Positions 1 through 7,903 are shown, counted from the stretch's first letter. The stretch is DNA of 37,558 nt from SMBSF63 sp034003545 (GCA_964447155.1 CAYURM010000035.1:1-37558); one strand, 5' to 3'. A program made the numbers and translations. Notes: a model not told the origin generated them from the letters alone.

Positions 1-158
1 TCCATGCCTTAAGATTACCCGATTTTTGCCTCTTTTGCGTAACATCAGTTATTAAGGTGCTATGTCTATCTGAACTCTAAAGTCAAGTAAAGAGGAAGTA
101 TGATATATTTGTTGCTCTGGTTGCAACGGCGATCTTCCTTAAATAAGGATTCTGAATC

Positions 159-1250
159 ATGGTGTACGACTTCAACTTCAAAGACATCCCCTTATTCAAA
201 ACCCTCCCCAAAGAAGAATACCAACCCCTTCAGGATATCATGTCCCATATTGACGTTGAAGCGGGGACCGTCCTCATCCGGGAAAATGATTTTGGCAATG
301 ATTTTTATATCATTCTCGAAGGCCGCCTGGATGTGATTAAATCAATGGGCGTGATGGGAGATCGGGTGTTGACCACCCTCTCTACCGGCGATTTTATTGG
401 CGAGATGAGCCTGCTCAATCCCGATGGTCTGCGCACAGCCACCGTCCTGGCCCGTACGCCATCCAGACTGCTGCAGATCAGTCACACTGATTTCAAGGAA
501 TTGCTCGAACGCCAGCCCGGTCTGGCCTTCAAAATCACCCGTGAACTGAGCAACCGCCTGCGTGCAACCGACAACGCCACCATTGAGTCTCTCAAAGAGG
601 CCAATTTTGAACTGACCCGCGCCTATAACAAAACCCTGGAAGGCTGGGCGAAAGCCCTGGAGCTGCGTGACCAGGAAACCGAAGGCCATACCCGCCGCGT
701 GACAGAAATGACGGTTAAACTGGCCGAAGTGCTGCAAGTGCCAGATGAAGAGCTGGTGCACCTGCACCGCGGCGCCATGCTGCACGACATCGGCAAAATG
801 GGCATCCCGGATGCTATCCTGCTGAAACCCGGCAAACTGACCCCCGAAGAGTGGATCATCATGCGCATGCACCCGGTGTATGCCTACGAAATGCTTTCCC
901 AGATTGGTTTTCTCAAACCGGCGCTGGACATTCCCTATTGCCATCATGAACATTGGGATGGTTCCGGTTACCCGCGCGGCCTGAAAGGCGAAGAAATCCC
1001 CCTCGGCGCACGCATCTTCTCGGTGGTGGACGTGTGGGACGCCCTCTTCTCCGACCGGCCTTACCGCCTGGCCTGGACCGCGGACAAGGTTTGGGATCAT
1101 ATCCGTTCCCTGTCCGGCATTCATTTCGACCCGCAAGTGGTGGAAGGCTTCAGCATCATGTACAATCAGGGCATCGAAAAAGTGGAAGGTACCTTCGAAA
1201 CTGTCCCCCTGCGCTATCTCAAGAAAAAGCTGGAAAGAAAGTCGGGGTAA
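159..1250 (+). CDS. cNMP-binding / HD-GYP domain protein, probable c-di-GMP phosphodiesterase
   Basis: The 363-residue cytoplasmic protein has two domains. Residues about 10-125 form a cyclic-nucleotide-binding (Crp-like) fold with a phosphate-binding cassette near 80-95 (GE at 81-82, RTAT at 92-95). Residues about 160-340 are an HD-GYP domain: the metal-binding HD pair is at 209-210, followed by IGK, and the HHEHWDGSGYP signature is at 262-272. All core HD-GYP residues are present, so it should hydrolyse c-di-GMP. The linker between the domains (about 135-165) looks helical. The N-terminal domain probably gates activity with cAMP or cGMP; this is inference. An AAGGA at 145-149 lies nine bases before the ATG and fixes the start. 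No membrane segment is visible. The gene appears monocistronic, since 469 bases follow before the next start. Confidence 0.92.
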   Translation: MVYDFNFKDIPLFKTLPKEEYQPLQDIMSHIDVEAGTVLIRENDFGNDFYIILEGRLDVIKSMGVMGDRVLTTLSTGDFIGEMSLLNPDGLRTATVLARTPSRLLQISHTDFKELLERQPGLAFKITRELSNRLRATDNATIESLKEANFELTRAYNKTLEGWAKALELRDQETEGHTRRVTEMTVKLAEVLQVPDEELVHLHRGAMLHDIGKMGIPDAILLKPGKLTPEEWIIMRMHPVYAYEMLSQIGFLKPALDIPYCHHEHWDGSGYPRGLKGEEIPLGARIFSVVDVWDALFSDRPYRLAWTADKVWDHIRSLSGIHFDPQVVEGFSIMYNQGIEKVEGTFETVPLRYLKKKLERKSG

Positions 1251-1376
1251 TCTATCCCCTTCCACCGCTCTAATGCGGACCCTCGCGGTTTTCAAACTCG
1301 AATCCGCAATCCCGACTAATTCAACCCGACCCCGCCAATCATCCTTAACTCCTCAGACCATCCTCATTTTTCACAT

Positions 1377-1408
1377 GGGGCGGACAGGTCTCCCGACCTG
1401 TCCGCCCC
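1377..1408. repeat. Dispersed palindrome, GGACAGGT family
   Basis: Perfect 14-base arms GGGGCGGACAGGTC and GACCTGTCCGCCCC flank the loop TCCC. Related, less perfect copies are at about 13313-13338 and 29348-29376. It could fold as a strong hairpin and help end the upstream transcript, but no T-run follows, so a dispersed repeat is the safer label. Confidence 0.75.
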
Positions 1409-1669
1409 GATTGAAATCATTTCATCCATCCAAATTCCATTCCGCCATCATCCTCAACTCCCCAAGCCATCTTCTTTCCTGGCATGAGACGCACAGGCTG
1501 GATATCATCCCCGTTAGGATAAACCTGTCCACTCACAAATCTGACGTGCCCAGCCAAAACATTCCCCCTTCTCCTCTCAAACCCATCAAAATCCCCTTAA
1601 ACTCCCTAAAACACCCGTTTTTGCCCGATTTCTTGCAAATTCCTTTACCTATACGAAAGTTTTTAGGGT

Positions 1670-1698
1670 ATCATATAGAAAGAAGCTTTCTATATGAT
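1670..1698. promoter_or_regulatory. Perfect AT-rich palindrome upstream of the dockerin protease (candidate operator)
   Basis: ATCATATAGAAAG (1670-1682) and CTTTCTATATGAT (1686-1698) are exact reverse complements separated by AAG. The element ends 21 bases before the protease ATG. It overlaps a possible -10 (TATCAT, 1669-1674). No T-run follows, so it does not resemble a terminator. An operator for a dimeric repressor, or a hairpin near the start of the mRNA, fits the position. Its regulator is unknown. Confidence 0.5.
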
Positions 1699-1719
1699 CA
1701 GTGAATGTGACGGTATGGG

Positions 1720-3966
1720 ATGAACGCGAAACATACAATCCGCATTTTTCTCCACACATTCGTCTGGATCGGCGTGTTTGTCCTGCTTGCGGCTCCCTGG
1801 AATCCCAAACCCCCACAGCCGCCGGATGATCCACCAGACGGCAGTCTTGTGCTGTCGATGGCTAACCCGGCCGCTATTTATTGTGAAGAGCTGGGCTACA
1901 CCTATACCACCTTCTCCGCCCCGGCCGGGGATTCCAGCTTCTGCCGCCTGCCGGACGGCAGCCAGTGCGATGCCTGGGATTTCCTCGAAGGCAAATGCGG
2001 AACAGATTATTCCCTGTGCACCCGTCTGGGGTATACCGTGCGCCAGGTGCGTGATGGCGGCAATGAATTCTCTTCTGAATACGCGGTGTGCGTTGACCAG
2101 AGTGGTCAGGTGATTGCCGATATGTCCATCCTCTCTGACCTGATCAGTAAAATGGCACCCTGCGAAACCGGCGACAACCAGGCCCTCAGCCTGTCCTTTG
2201 ACCCGCAGTCCTACGTCGTCACCCACGGCGTGACGCCTTTTGAAGTGCCATCTTCTTTCGACTGGCGTAACCATAATGGCGCCAACTGGATCACTCCGGT
2301 GCGCGACCAGCGCGAATGCGGTGCCTGCTGGGCCTTCTCAGCGCTGGCTGCCGCAGAAGCGTCCATAAACATCGAAAGCGGTAATCCCAATCTCGATATC
2401 GACCTCTCGGAACAATACCTGGTCAGCGACTGCAATCCGCTTGGCTCATGCTGCGGCGGCGACGAATACGTTGCCCTGCGCTACCTGCGCGATTATGGCG
2501 TGCCGGATGAAAGCTGCATGCCCTATATTGACGGGGTCAGCTGCGGTTGTGAAAGCTCCTGCACCGACGACTGTGCTTACAACAACGGCCTCAATATATG
2601 CAGTGATACCACCTGCAGCAACCGCTGTGCTGACTGGTCCAGTCGCCTGGTGAAGATCAATGGTATCGAACGCGTCCCCTCTGACCCGACCACCATCAAA
2701 CAATACCTGATCAAAAAAGGCCCTCTGGCCGCCGCCTATGGCCTCGGTTCTGCCCAATTTGGCGGCCACTGGGACAACGGCATTTACCGCTGCACCAATG
2801 ACAACAACGCCAACCATGCCGTGCTGCTGGTCGGCTACAACGATGCCGGCGGCTACTGGATCGCCAAGAACAGTTGGGGTACCGGTTATCAGGATCAAGG
2901 CTTCTTCAAGATTGGTTATGGCGAATGTTTTATCGAGCGTTATGTGCATAGTGTACAGGCCTATGCTGAAAACGCCCCCCTGCTGACCAGTCCGCAAGAC
3001 CAGCAAACCTTCACCGAAGGGCAGGCAATCCCCTTCGCCTGGAACCCGGAAACAGGCCTTGAATATTACGGCGAGATCACAGGCGGCCCGGGCGGCACCA
3101 CCAGCTTTGGCTGGCAAACCAGCCCTGGCGCCAGCCTGACCCTGCCCGCCGGTTACAAATATACGTGGCGAGTCAAGTCCCGCACCGGCGGCGCAGAGAG
3201 CAGTTGGAGCAGCACGCGCAGCTTCACCGTCAGACCTGCTGCGCCAGGCAGCCTGACCAGCGCCCCTGCCCAAACCGGAACGATCAAACTCGTCTGGCAG
3301 GACAATTCCCAGGCTGAAGAGGGCTTCCGTCTATATCGTGATGATACCCTGCTGACAACCCTGACAGCCAACATTACCAATTATACGGACACCAGTACCC
3401 TGGCTGGCACATCCCACAGCTACAGCATTGAAGCCTACCGCGGCAGCATCGTCTCGGAGCGCAGCAACACGATCAACGCCTCCACCGGTAACAGCGGGGC
3501 CAACACCGCCGTGATCAACGGCAGCGTGCAGCTGCCAGTCCGGCCGGCCGCGCCTGACCCCGCCTGGATCACCGAATTAACCATTACCCTGACGGTTTCG
3601 GGGCAAACCGGCAGCAGTGCCACCTTTACCACCACCACAAACCAAAGTGGAAATTTCACCATCAATGCTGCCCCAGGGTTGTATAATATTCGTATCAAGG
3701 GTGCAAATACCCTGTCTGCCCTGATTAGGGAAATTCCTCTGAAAAACGGGCCGAACACCCTGCAAGTTGGCACTTTACTTGCAGGAGATAGTAATATGGA
3801 TGATTACGTCACCGCAGTAGATTTCTCAATTCTCAGCGCGGCGTACGGAGCTTGCAAAGGAACCGCAGGCTACGATGATCGAGCGGATTTCAATGGAGAT
3901 CGATGTGTATCTGCAATTGATTTCTCATTATTAGCTTCCAATTATGGAAAAGGAGGAGAATCATGA
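1720..3966 (+). CDS. Secreted papain-like (C1A) cysteine protease with DUF333-like, FN3-like and dockerin modules
   Basis: The 748-residue exported protein starts with a signal segment (about 7-25) and a Pro/Asp-rich linker. Residues about 49-140 hold two Cys-rich DUF333-like repeats. The C1A peptidase spans about 178-415, with oxyanion Gln197, nucleophile Cys203 (in CGACWAFS), His366 and Asn384 (in NSWG), so it should be active. Ig/FN3-like modules follow at about 420-507 and 508-590, then a carboxypeptidase-regulatory-like beta module (about 595-690). A type I dockerin closes the protein (about 690-745), with two calcium-loop repeats (GDSNMDDYVTAVDFSIL and DFNGDRCVSAIDFSLL). The stop overlaps the next start by ATGA, and that gene encodes a cohesin. 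The protease is therefore probably docked on the cell surface by its neighbour (inference). The dockerin end has a lower GC than the rest. The ribosome site before 1720 is weak. Confidence 0.9.
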   Translation: MNAKHTIRIFLHTFVWIGVFVLLAAPWNPKPPQPPDDPPDGSLVLSMANPAAIYCEELGYTYTTFSAPAGDSSFCRLPDGSQCDAWDFLEGKCGTDYSLCTRLGYTVRQVRDGGNEFSSEYAVCVDQSGQVIADMSILSDLISKMAPCETGDNQALSLSFDPQSYVVTHGVTPFEVPSSFDWRNHNGANWITPVRDQRECGACWAFSALAAAEASINIESGNPNLDIDLSEQYLVSDCNPLGSCCGGDEYVALRYLRDYGVPDESCMPYIDGVSCGCESSCTDDCAYNNGLNICSDTTCSNRCADWSSRLVKINGIERVPSDPTTIKQYLIKKGPLAAAYGLGSAQFGGHWDNGIYRCTNDNNANHAVLLVGYNDAGGYWIAKNSWGTGYQDQGFFKIGYGECFIERYVHSVQAYAENAPLLTSPQDQQTFTEGQAIPFAWNPETGLEYYGEITGGPGGTTSFGWQTSPGASLTLPAGYKYTWRVKSRTGGAESSWSSTRSFTVRPAAPGSLTSAPAQTGTIKLVWQDNSQAEEGFRLYRDDTLLTTLTANITNYTDTSTLAGTSHSYSIEAYRGSIVSERSNTINASTGNSGANTAVINGSVQLPVRPAAPDPAWITELTITLTVSGQTGSSATFTTTTNQSGNFTINAAPGLYNIRIKGANTLSALIREIPLKNGPNTLQVGTLLAGDSNMDDYVTAVDFSILSAAYGACKGTAGYDDRADFNGDRCVSAIDFSLLASNYGKGGES

Positions 3967-4958
3967 AAAAAACCCTTTCACTCTTGCTTGTTTTTTCAGT
4001 ACTGCTCTCAGGCTGCGGTTTATTTCAAACCACCAGTCCGGCAGAAGTTGAGGTAGCCGAGCCGCCAGCAGACGAGGCGATGGATGTGCAATCTGCTGCA
4101 CCAGAGACAGCGGATGAAGGTCTTGCCTCCATCCAATCAGCAGGCACAGCCACGATGTACCTGGAACCGGCAAACCAGACCGTCAACGTCGGCCAGACCT
4201 TCAACATGACGGTGCAGGTTGGCGCCGGTGCCCAACAGGTCAACACGGTGCAAGTCAGCCTGAAATTTGACCCAACCTATCTGGAGGTCGTGTCCCTCAC
4301 GCAGGTAGGCGGTCTGGATGGGGTTATACAAAACACGTTTGACAACGCCGCCGGAACGGTTAGCTACGCCGCCGCCAAACTGGGTGCATCCGTGACAGGC
4401 AACTTCAACGTTGTACAAATTGCATTCAAGGCCAGAGCAAGCATAGCCAGCACCACTGTTGCGTTTCAGTCTGCACAGCCGCTGCCAAGCGATGTCCTGA
4501 TGGATGGCAGCTCCGTAATGGCAAGCACAACCAACGGGAATGTCGTCATCCAGACTGGCGGCGTCGTGCCCACCAGTACCCCCGTCCCCGGTTTTCCCAC
4601 TGCTACCCCCGGCGTTCCCCCAGGCGGCACAACCTATGTCGTTCAACCAGGCGATAACCTGTACCGCATCGGTCTGAAGTTTGGCATTCCGTGGACAACC
4701 ATTAAGTCCTACAATAACCTGCCATCCACATTGATCTATGTCGGTCAGGTATTGAATATCCCCGGAAGCGGTTCTGTCGTTCCAACCGCCGGTCCTTACC
4801 CGACCCTCATTCCGGGCAACACTACCCACACCGTCCTTGCGGGGCAAAATCTGTTCCGCATTGGCCTCATGTATGGCGTGCAATGGCCGGCAATCATGGC
4901 ACATAATGGTCTGACCACAACATTGATCTACCCCGGACAGGTATTGAGAATTCCTTAG
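3963..4958 (+). CDS. Lipoprotein with cohesin domain and two LysM domains
   Basis: The 331-residue protein has a lipoprotein signal with lipobox LSGC (Cys18). After an acidic linker, residues about 60-197 read as a cohesin domain, with a characteristic beta-sandwich run (LKFDPTYLEVVS at 100-111) and an NGNVVI end strand at 191-196. A Pro/Thr linker (200-222) leads to LysM 1 (223-267), and LysM 2 follows at 287-331, ending the protein. LysM binds peptidoglycan or chitin-type glycans and cohesin binds dockerin, so this is a membrane-anchored, wall-binding receptor. The start is certain: a strong AGGAGGAG (3951-3958) precedes the ATG, which overlaps the protease stop. The natural ligand is the dockerin of the upstream protease (inference from adjacency). 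The cohesin call is by eye; a cohesin-like beta-sandwich of another kind is the alternative. Confidence 0.85.
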   Translation: MKKTLSLLLVFSVLLSGCGLFQTTSPAEVEVAEPPADEAMDVQSAAPETADEGLASIQSAGTATMYLEPANQTVNVGQTFNMTVQVGAGAQQVNTVQVSLKFDPTYLEVVSLTQVGGLDGVIQNTFDNAAGTVSYAAAKLGASVTGNFNVVQIAFKARASIASTTVAFQSAQPLPSDVLMDGSSVMASTTNGNVVIQTGGVVPTSTPVPGFPTATPGVPPGGTTYVVQPGDNLYRIGLKFGIPWTTIKSYNNLPSTLIYVGQVLNIPGSGSVVPTAGPYPTLIPGNTTHTVLAGQNLFRIGLMYGVQWPAIMAHNGLTTTLIYPGQVLRIP

Positions 4959-5311
4959 ACCCGTCCGACAGACTGCATTTAGCGAACCGTACACTGAGCT
5001 TGCAACTGCCCCGTTGGGGTCGAAGTGTGCGGTTCGCACCCAACCTCCCTCAGGCGATGCCTGAGAAGATCGGCCCATCTTTTTCACCCTGGGTTCAACA
5101 GGTGATTCGATTCACCAGTCAACGCCGCCCCGGGATTTATGCTTTACACTTTGCAAACCGGTCAAAGAGCTGTCTGACATATGACAGGCCGATTGGCCGG
5201 TTTGTTTTTCCCTACCTTTCAATTTCGCAAGCCTGCGCCAGACTGCCTTTCCTTTCCTCAACTAAGGGTACAATATAGCCCGAAGTGAAGATACTTTCTG
5301 GAGAATAAGAA
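4959..5311. other. Spacer with an interrupted palindromic repeat, terminator and promoter region
   Basis: There is no gene. Positions 4982-5037 form a hairpin with 14-base arms (one mismatch; GCGAACCGTACACT and AGTGTGCGGTTCGC). Its core resembles the CTGAGCTTG...CGAAG repeat of 7650-8840 but with an inserted CCCC-GTT-GGGG mini-hairpin. A terminator-like hairpin lies at 5155-5209. TACAAT at 5269-5274 is a possible -10 for the next gene, without a good -35. Confidence 0.6.
5155..5209 (+). terminator. Rho-independent-type terminator after the cohesin lipoprotein
   Basis: Outer arms AAACCGG (5155-5161) and CCGGTTT (5197-5203) enclose an inner CTGTC/GACAG stem (5170-5187). The run TTTGTTTTT (5201-5209) follows. 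It lies about 200 bases beyond the cohesin gene stop. Confidence 0.65.
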
Positions 5312-6247
5312 ATGAAACTGAAAAAAATAATCCCTCTTGTCCTTTTAACAGCTATCCTGCTGGGCAGCTGCGCGCGCAGTAATCCGGAAGACACCCCAAC
5401 TGCCCAGCCTGACCTGGCTGCCCTGACCCATACGCAAGGCGTCCAAACCCTGGAAGCCCAGAGTGCCAACATCACCCCCCCGCCTCCGGCACCCGGCCTG
5501 AGTGCCAGTGGTGCAGGGCTTTTCCTGCCTTACCAGACCTGTTTTGACCTGGATACCGGCCAGCAAACCGGCGCAGACGACCCTGCCTGTGACTTCACCG
5601 TGGAAGCGGACCCCAGCGGCGCAGGCCTGCAAATGGCCTTCCTGCCCGTGGCGCCTGCCGCCTTTGACATCAATCTCGTCTACCAGACCGAACCCCTCTT
5701 TGAACAATGCCGCGACAGTGCCTCGATGAGCAGTACGGTAGGTCTGGTCAACCTGATCGATTATTACGTCTGCTACCAGACTTCCGCAGGCCGCACCGGC
5801 CTGATCATGTTCCGCGACATGGATGCCGCCAACGGGATCACCTTCGACTGGAAAACCTGGGAAGATGCCCCCGACGCTGGCCTGACCGATGCTCAGCCGC
5901 TGACGGACTCGGCAGAATTTGTGGCCGACATCACCGTACCCGATAATACCGTCGTCGCTGCCGGCAAAGTCTTCACCAAGACCTGGCGCCTGCGCAATAA
6001 CGGCACCTCCACCTGGACACTGGATTACAAACTCGTCTTCAGTCACGGCGATGACCTGCTCTCACCCGCCCAGACGAAGCTGCCCATCCAGGTGCCTCCC
6101 GGCGAGACCGTCGATATCTTTGTCGAACTCACCGCCCCCGACCAGCCTGGCGAATACGTTTCTCACTGGATGCTGATGAACGCCAGCGGGGAACTGTTCG
6201 GCGTGGCAGGCAACCAAACCCTCTACACGAAAATCATTGTGGAGTAA
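5312..6247 (+). CDS. Lipoprotein with C-terminal NBR1-type Ig-like (FW) domain
   Basis: The 311-residue protein has a lipoprotein signal with lipobox LGSC (Cys20). Residues about 60-185 form a Cys-containing domain that I do not recognise. Residues about 201-311 match the Ig-like domain first named in NBR1. The Trp-rich pattern (KTWRLRNNGTSTW at 223-235, SHWMLMN at 284-290) and the PGE...PG turn pattern are typical. In Chloroflexota such domains are common at the ends of secreted lipoproteins; a role in binding or display at the surface is inferred. GGAG (about 5300) precedes the ATG. It follows the cohesin gene on the same strand but is separated by a terminator, so it is probably its own unit. 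A hairpin at 6285-6316 may end it. Confidence 0.82.
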   Translation: MKLKKIIPLVLLTAILLGSCARSNPEDTPTAQPDLAALTHTQGVQTLEAQSANITPPPPAPGLSASGAGLFLPYQTCFDLDTGQQTGADDPACDFTVEADPSGAGLQMAFLPVAPAAFDINLVYQTEPLFEQCRDSASMSSTVGLVNLIDYYVCYQTSAGRTGLIMFRDMDAANGITFDWKTWEDAPDAGLTDAQPLTDSAEFVADITVPDNTVVAAGKVFTKTWRLRNNGTSTWTLDYKLVFSHGDDLLSPAQTKLPIQVPPGETVDIFVELTAPDQPGEYVSHWMLMNASGELFGVAGNQTLYTKIIVE

Positions 6248-6284
6248 TTTTTTAACGGTTCCCCTTTCCTGCAATACAAAAACG

Positions 6285-6320
6285 ATCGGGGCTGGTTCAA
6301 AACAACCAGCCTCGATTTCC
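6285..6320 (+). terminator. Likely terminator of the FW-domain lipoprotein gene
   Basis: The arms ATCGGGGCTGGTT and AACCAGCCTCGAT pair with one wobble around the loop CAAAAC, 37 bases after the stop. The T tract is short (TTT), so it is less certain than the others. Confidence 0.5.
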
Positions 6321-6379
6321 CTTCCCCCACAGGTTTCGAAGGTTTTCCTTCGCCTCCAAACGCACCCACTTTAACTTGC

Positions 6380-6425
6380 ACACATCCATCCAGCCCCCCC
6401 CTGCGGGAGGGCTGGATGGATGTGT
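6380..6425. repeat. Perfect 17-base inverted repeat
   Basis: ACACATCCATCCAGCCC (6380-6396) pairs exactly with 6409-6425. The loop is C-rich and contains a further CCC/GGG pair. No T-run follows and there is no second copy in the window that I can see. Confidence 0.7.
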
Positions 6426-6570
6426 CCATAACAATGAGACAACTACCGCCATTCCGTATCGCCCCCCTTGTCAAAGCTGGGTAGGGGCATCTCCAGTGAC
6501 AATCCTCAAAATCCGCAACTTTTCAGTCCCTTTATGCGTATATTAATATGAGACAAAAGGAGGTCTTCCT

Positions 6571-6807
6571 ATGAACAGCTTTCTGAACGTGATCTTGTGG
6601 CCTTTCAGAGCCATTTTCAACCTTGTATTCTTCATCATCGAACTCGTCGGGCGCTTTTTAGCTGCCGTGATTGGTCTGGTACTCATTCTGGCAGGCGTCC
6701 TCGTCAGCCTGACCATCGTCGGCGCCATTGTCGGCATTCCGCTGATCATCGTCGGCGTCACCCTGTTTGGCGCCAGCCTCGCCTCCCGGCGGCGGCGTTG
6801 CAAGTAA
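6571..6807 (+). CDS. Small two-helix membrane protein, function unknown
   Basis: The 78-residue protein is almost entirely hydrophobic, with two predicted membrane helices (about 12-45 and 47-70). The hinge is Gly-rich and the tail is basic (SRRRRCK), suggesting a cytoplasmic C terminus. A near-perfect ribosome site (AAAGGAGGT, 6556-6564) lies six bases before the ATG, so it should be strongly translated. A good terminator follows at 6834. I do not recognise the family. Small glycine-zipper-like membrane proteins of this kind often have stress-related roles, but nothing here proves that. Confidence 0.8.
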   Translation: MNSFLNVILWPFRAIFNLVFFIIELVGRFLAAVIGLVLILAGVLVSLTIVGAIVGIPLIIVGVTLFGASLASRRRRCK

Positions 6808-6833
6808 CACAATCTTTTTCTCCTCCCCATTCT

Positions 6834-6870
6834 GACGAATTACCCTGCCTTGCAGGGTAATTCGTCTTTA
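6834..6870 (+). terminator. Terminator after the small membrane protein gene
   Basis: Perfect 15-base arms (GACGAATTACCCTGC, 6834-6848, with 6852-6866) enclose a three-base loop and are followed by TTTAT. It lies 27 bases after the stop. Confidence 0.7.
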
Positions 6871-7020
6871 TCAACCTGATCCAATCGTCTAAAAACTGAA
6901 ACTGTTTCGTTCGTTTCCTAATTCCTGATCCCCCTTTTATGAATTACAATAGAACATCATCCGCTGGGGCCAACCCTTTATTTCATTCAACAGCCGCAGC
7001 ACTACAAGGAGAAGGTAATT

Positions 7021-7626
7021 ATGCGCATCATGATTATTATCGACCACCCCTGGCAGGAAAGCTACAACCACGCCCTGCTGAACGTATTCGTCAAGGAATT
7101 ACAAACCAACCATCATGAAATCGACGTACTCGACCTGAACAAAGATGGCTTTGACCCCCGTATGACCGCCGCAGAATTGGCGCTGTACGGTGAAGGAAAA
7201 TTCATCGACCCCAAAGTGGGTGAATACCAGCAGCGCATCATGCAGGCCGAGCATCTGGTCTTCATTTTCCCCATCTGGTGGCAAATCATGCCCGCTACGA
7301 TGAAAGGATTTCTCGATAAAGTTTTTCTGCACAACTGGGCTTTCGTGGACGCCAAACCGCAGCCCATCGGCAAGCTTACTCACATCCAGGGCGCAACCGT
7401 CATCACCACCTCAGGCGTATCAAATAGCTATTACAGCTTTGTTTATCACAATGCGCTTAAATCCACCTTCCTCAAAGGAACCCTGCGCTTCTGCGGCATT
7501 CATAATACCCGCTGGGTCAACTTCGGAAAAGTCGGCGAAGTGGACGAAACCACTCGCCAGAAATGGCTGCGTCAAGTCAAAGCCCTCGCCCGCCGCATTA
7601 CAGACATCCCGCATGTTTTGCATTAA
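7021..7626 (+). CDS. Flavodoxin-fold NAD(P)H oxidoreductase (quinone reductase-like)
   Basis: The 201-residue soluble protein belongs to the Flavodoxin_2 family (NQO1/KefF/MdaB-like). The first strand and turn (MRIMIIIDHP) bind the flavin phosphate. FPIWW (83-87) and KGFLDKVF (95-102) are the family signatures around the FMN/FAD and nicotinamide site. The expected role is two-electron reduction of quinones or similar electrophiles with NAD(P)H, protecting against redox cycling. The length is typical. A strong AAGGAGAAGG lies a few bases before the ATG. TACAAT at 6945-6950 is a possible -10. It stands alone between two spacers. A hairpin with a bulge (about 7629-7650) follows the stop. The exact substrate cannot be told. 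Confidence 0.85.
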   Translation: MRIMIIIDHPWQESYNHALLNVFVKELQTNHHEIDVLDLNKDGFDPRMTAAELALYGEGKFIDPKVGEYQQRIMQAEHLVFIFPIWWQIMPATMKGFLDKVFLHNWAFVDAKPQPIGKLTHIQGATVITTSGVSNSYYSFVYHNALKSTFLKGTLRFCGIHNTRWVNFGKVGEVDETTRQKWLRQVKALARRITDIPHVLH

Positions 7627-7903
7627 TAAGGGACACAGCCGTGCTGTGCCCTGCGCTTTCACCTTGAACAACCGTACCCTGAGCCTGCCGAAGAGTACAC
7701 GGGCGCGATATCAAATCGTTGCTATCCGCCGCTATGGCTTCCCCGTTCGGGGATAATATCGACAAGCTCAGCCCGCGCTTTCACCTTGAACAACCGTACC
7801 CTGAGCTTGCCGAAGGGTACGTGATCGCGACATCAAACTGGTTTTCGGTTTCCTGCATTAATTTGTCGTCAGATGCAATCTTTACTAACTTCGGAGACTC
7901 TTG
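7627..7903. repeat. Two direct copies of a 45-base repeat with palindromic core
   Basis: Positions 7654-7698 and 7776-7820 agree at 43 of 45 bases by my count. Each contains CCGTACCCTGAGC-TGCCGAAG and ends at GTAC, an imperfect palindrome (GTACCCT...AGGGTAC in the second copy). Between them, 7757-7772 carries the complementary-type core (ATCGACAAGCTCAGCC). The same cores recur at 8300-8840. Confidence 0.75.

Larger units (their letters stand above)
1251..1719. other. Long spacer with a perfect palindromic repeat
   Basis: I see no gene here. The top strand is pyrimidine-rich. A perfect inverted repeat lies at 1377-1408 (14-base arms GGGGCGGACAGGTC, loop TCCC), a member of a dispersed family also seen near 13313 and 29348. 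A second, AT-rich palindrome at 1670-1698 is listed separately. An open frame at 1273-1704 is low-complexity and Pro/Ser/Leu-rich and is not credible as a gene. Confidence 0.7.
6248..6570. other. Spacer with two hairpins
   Basis: There is no gene. Hairpin 1 (6285-6297 / 6304-6316, one G-T wobble, loop CAAAAC) is terminator-like, with only a short T stretch. Hairpin 2 has perfect 17-base arms (6380-6396 / 6409-6425, ACACATCCATCCAGCCC) and no T-run, and looks like a dispersed palindrome. The end of the spacer carries the ribosome site for 6571. Confidence 0.65.

Noticed and set aside
342..1295. Long minus-strand open frame over the HD-GYP gene
   Set aside because: It overlaps a gene with clear domains, has no recognisable domain and no ribosome site; it is a shadow of the GC-rich gene.
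1273..1704. Plus-strand open frame of 143 codons
   Set aside because: Low-complexity Pro/Ser/Leu content, no ribosome site, and it runs over a palindromic repeat.
2446..3273. Minus-strand frame of 275 codons in the protease gene
   Set aside because: The opposite strand carries the protease with intact catalytic residues; this frame has no motif.
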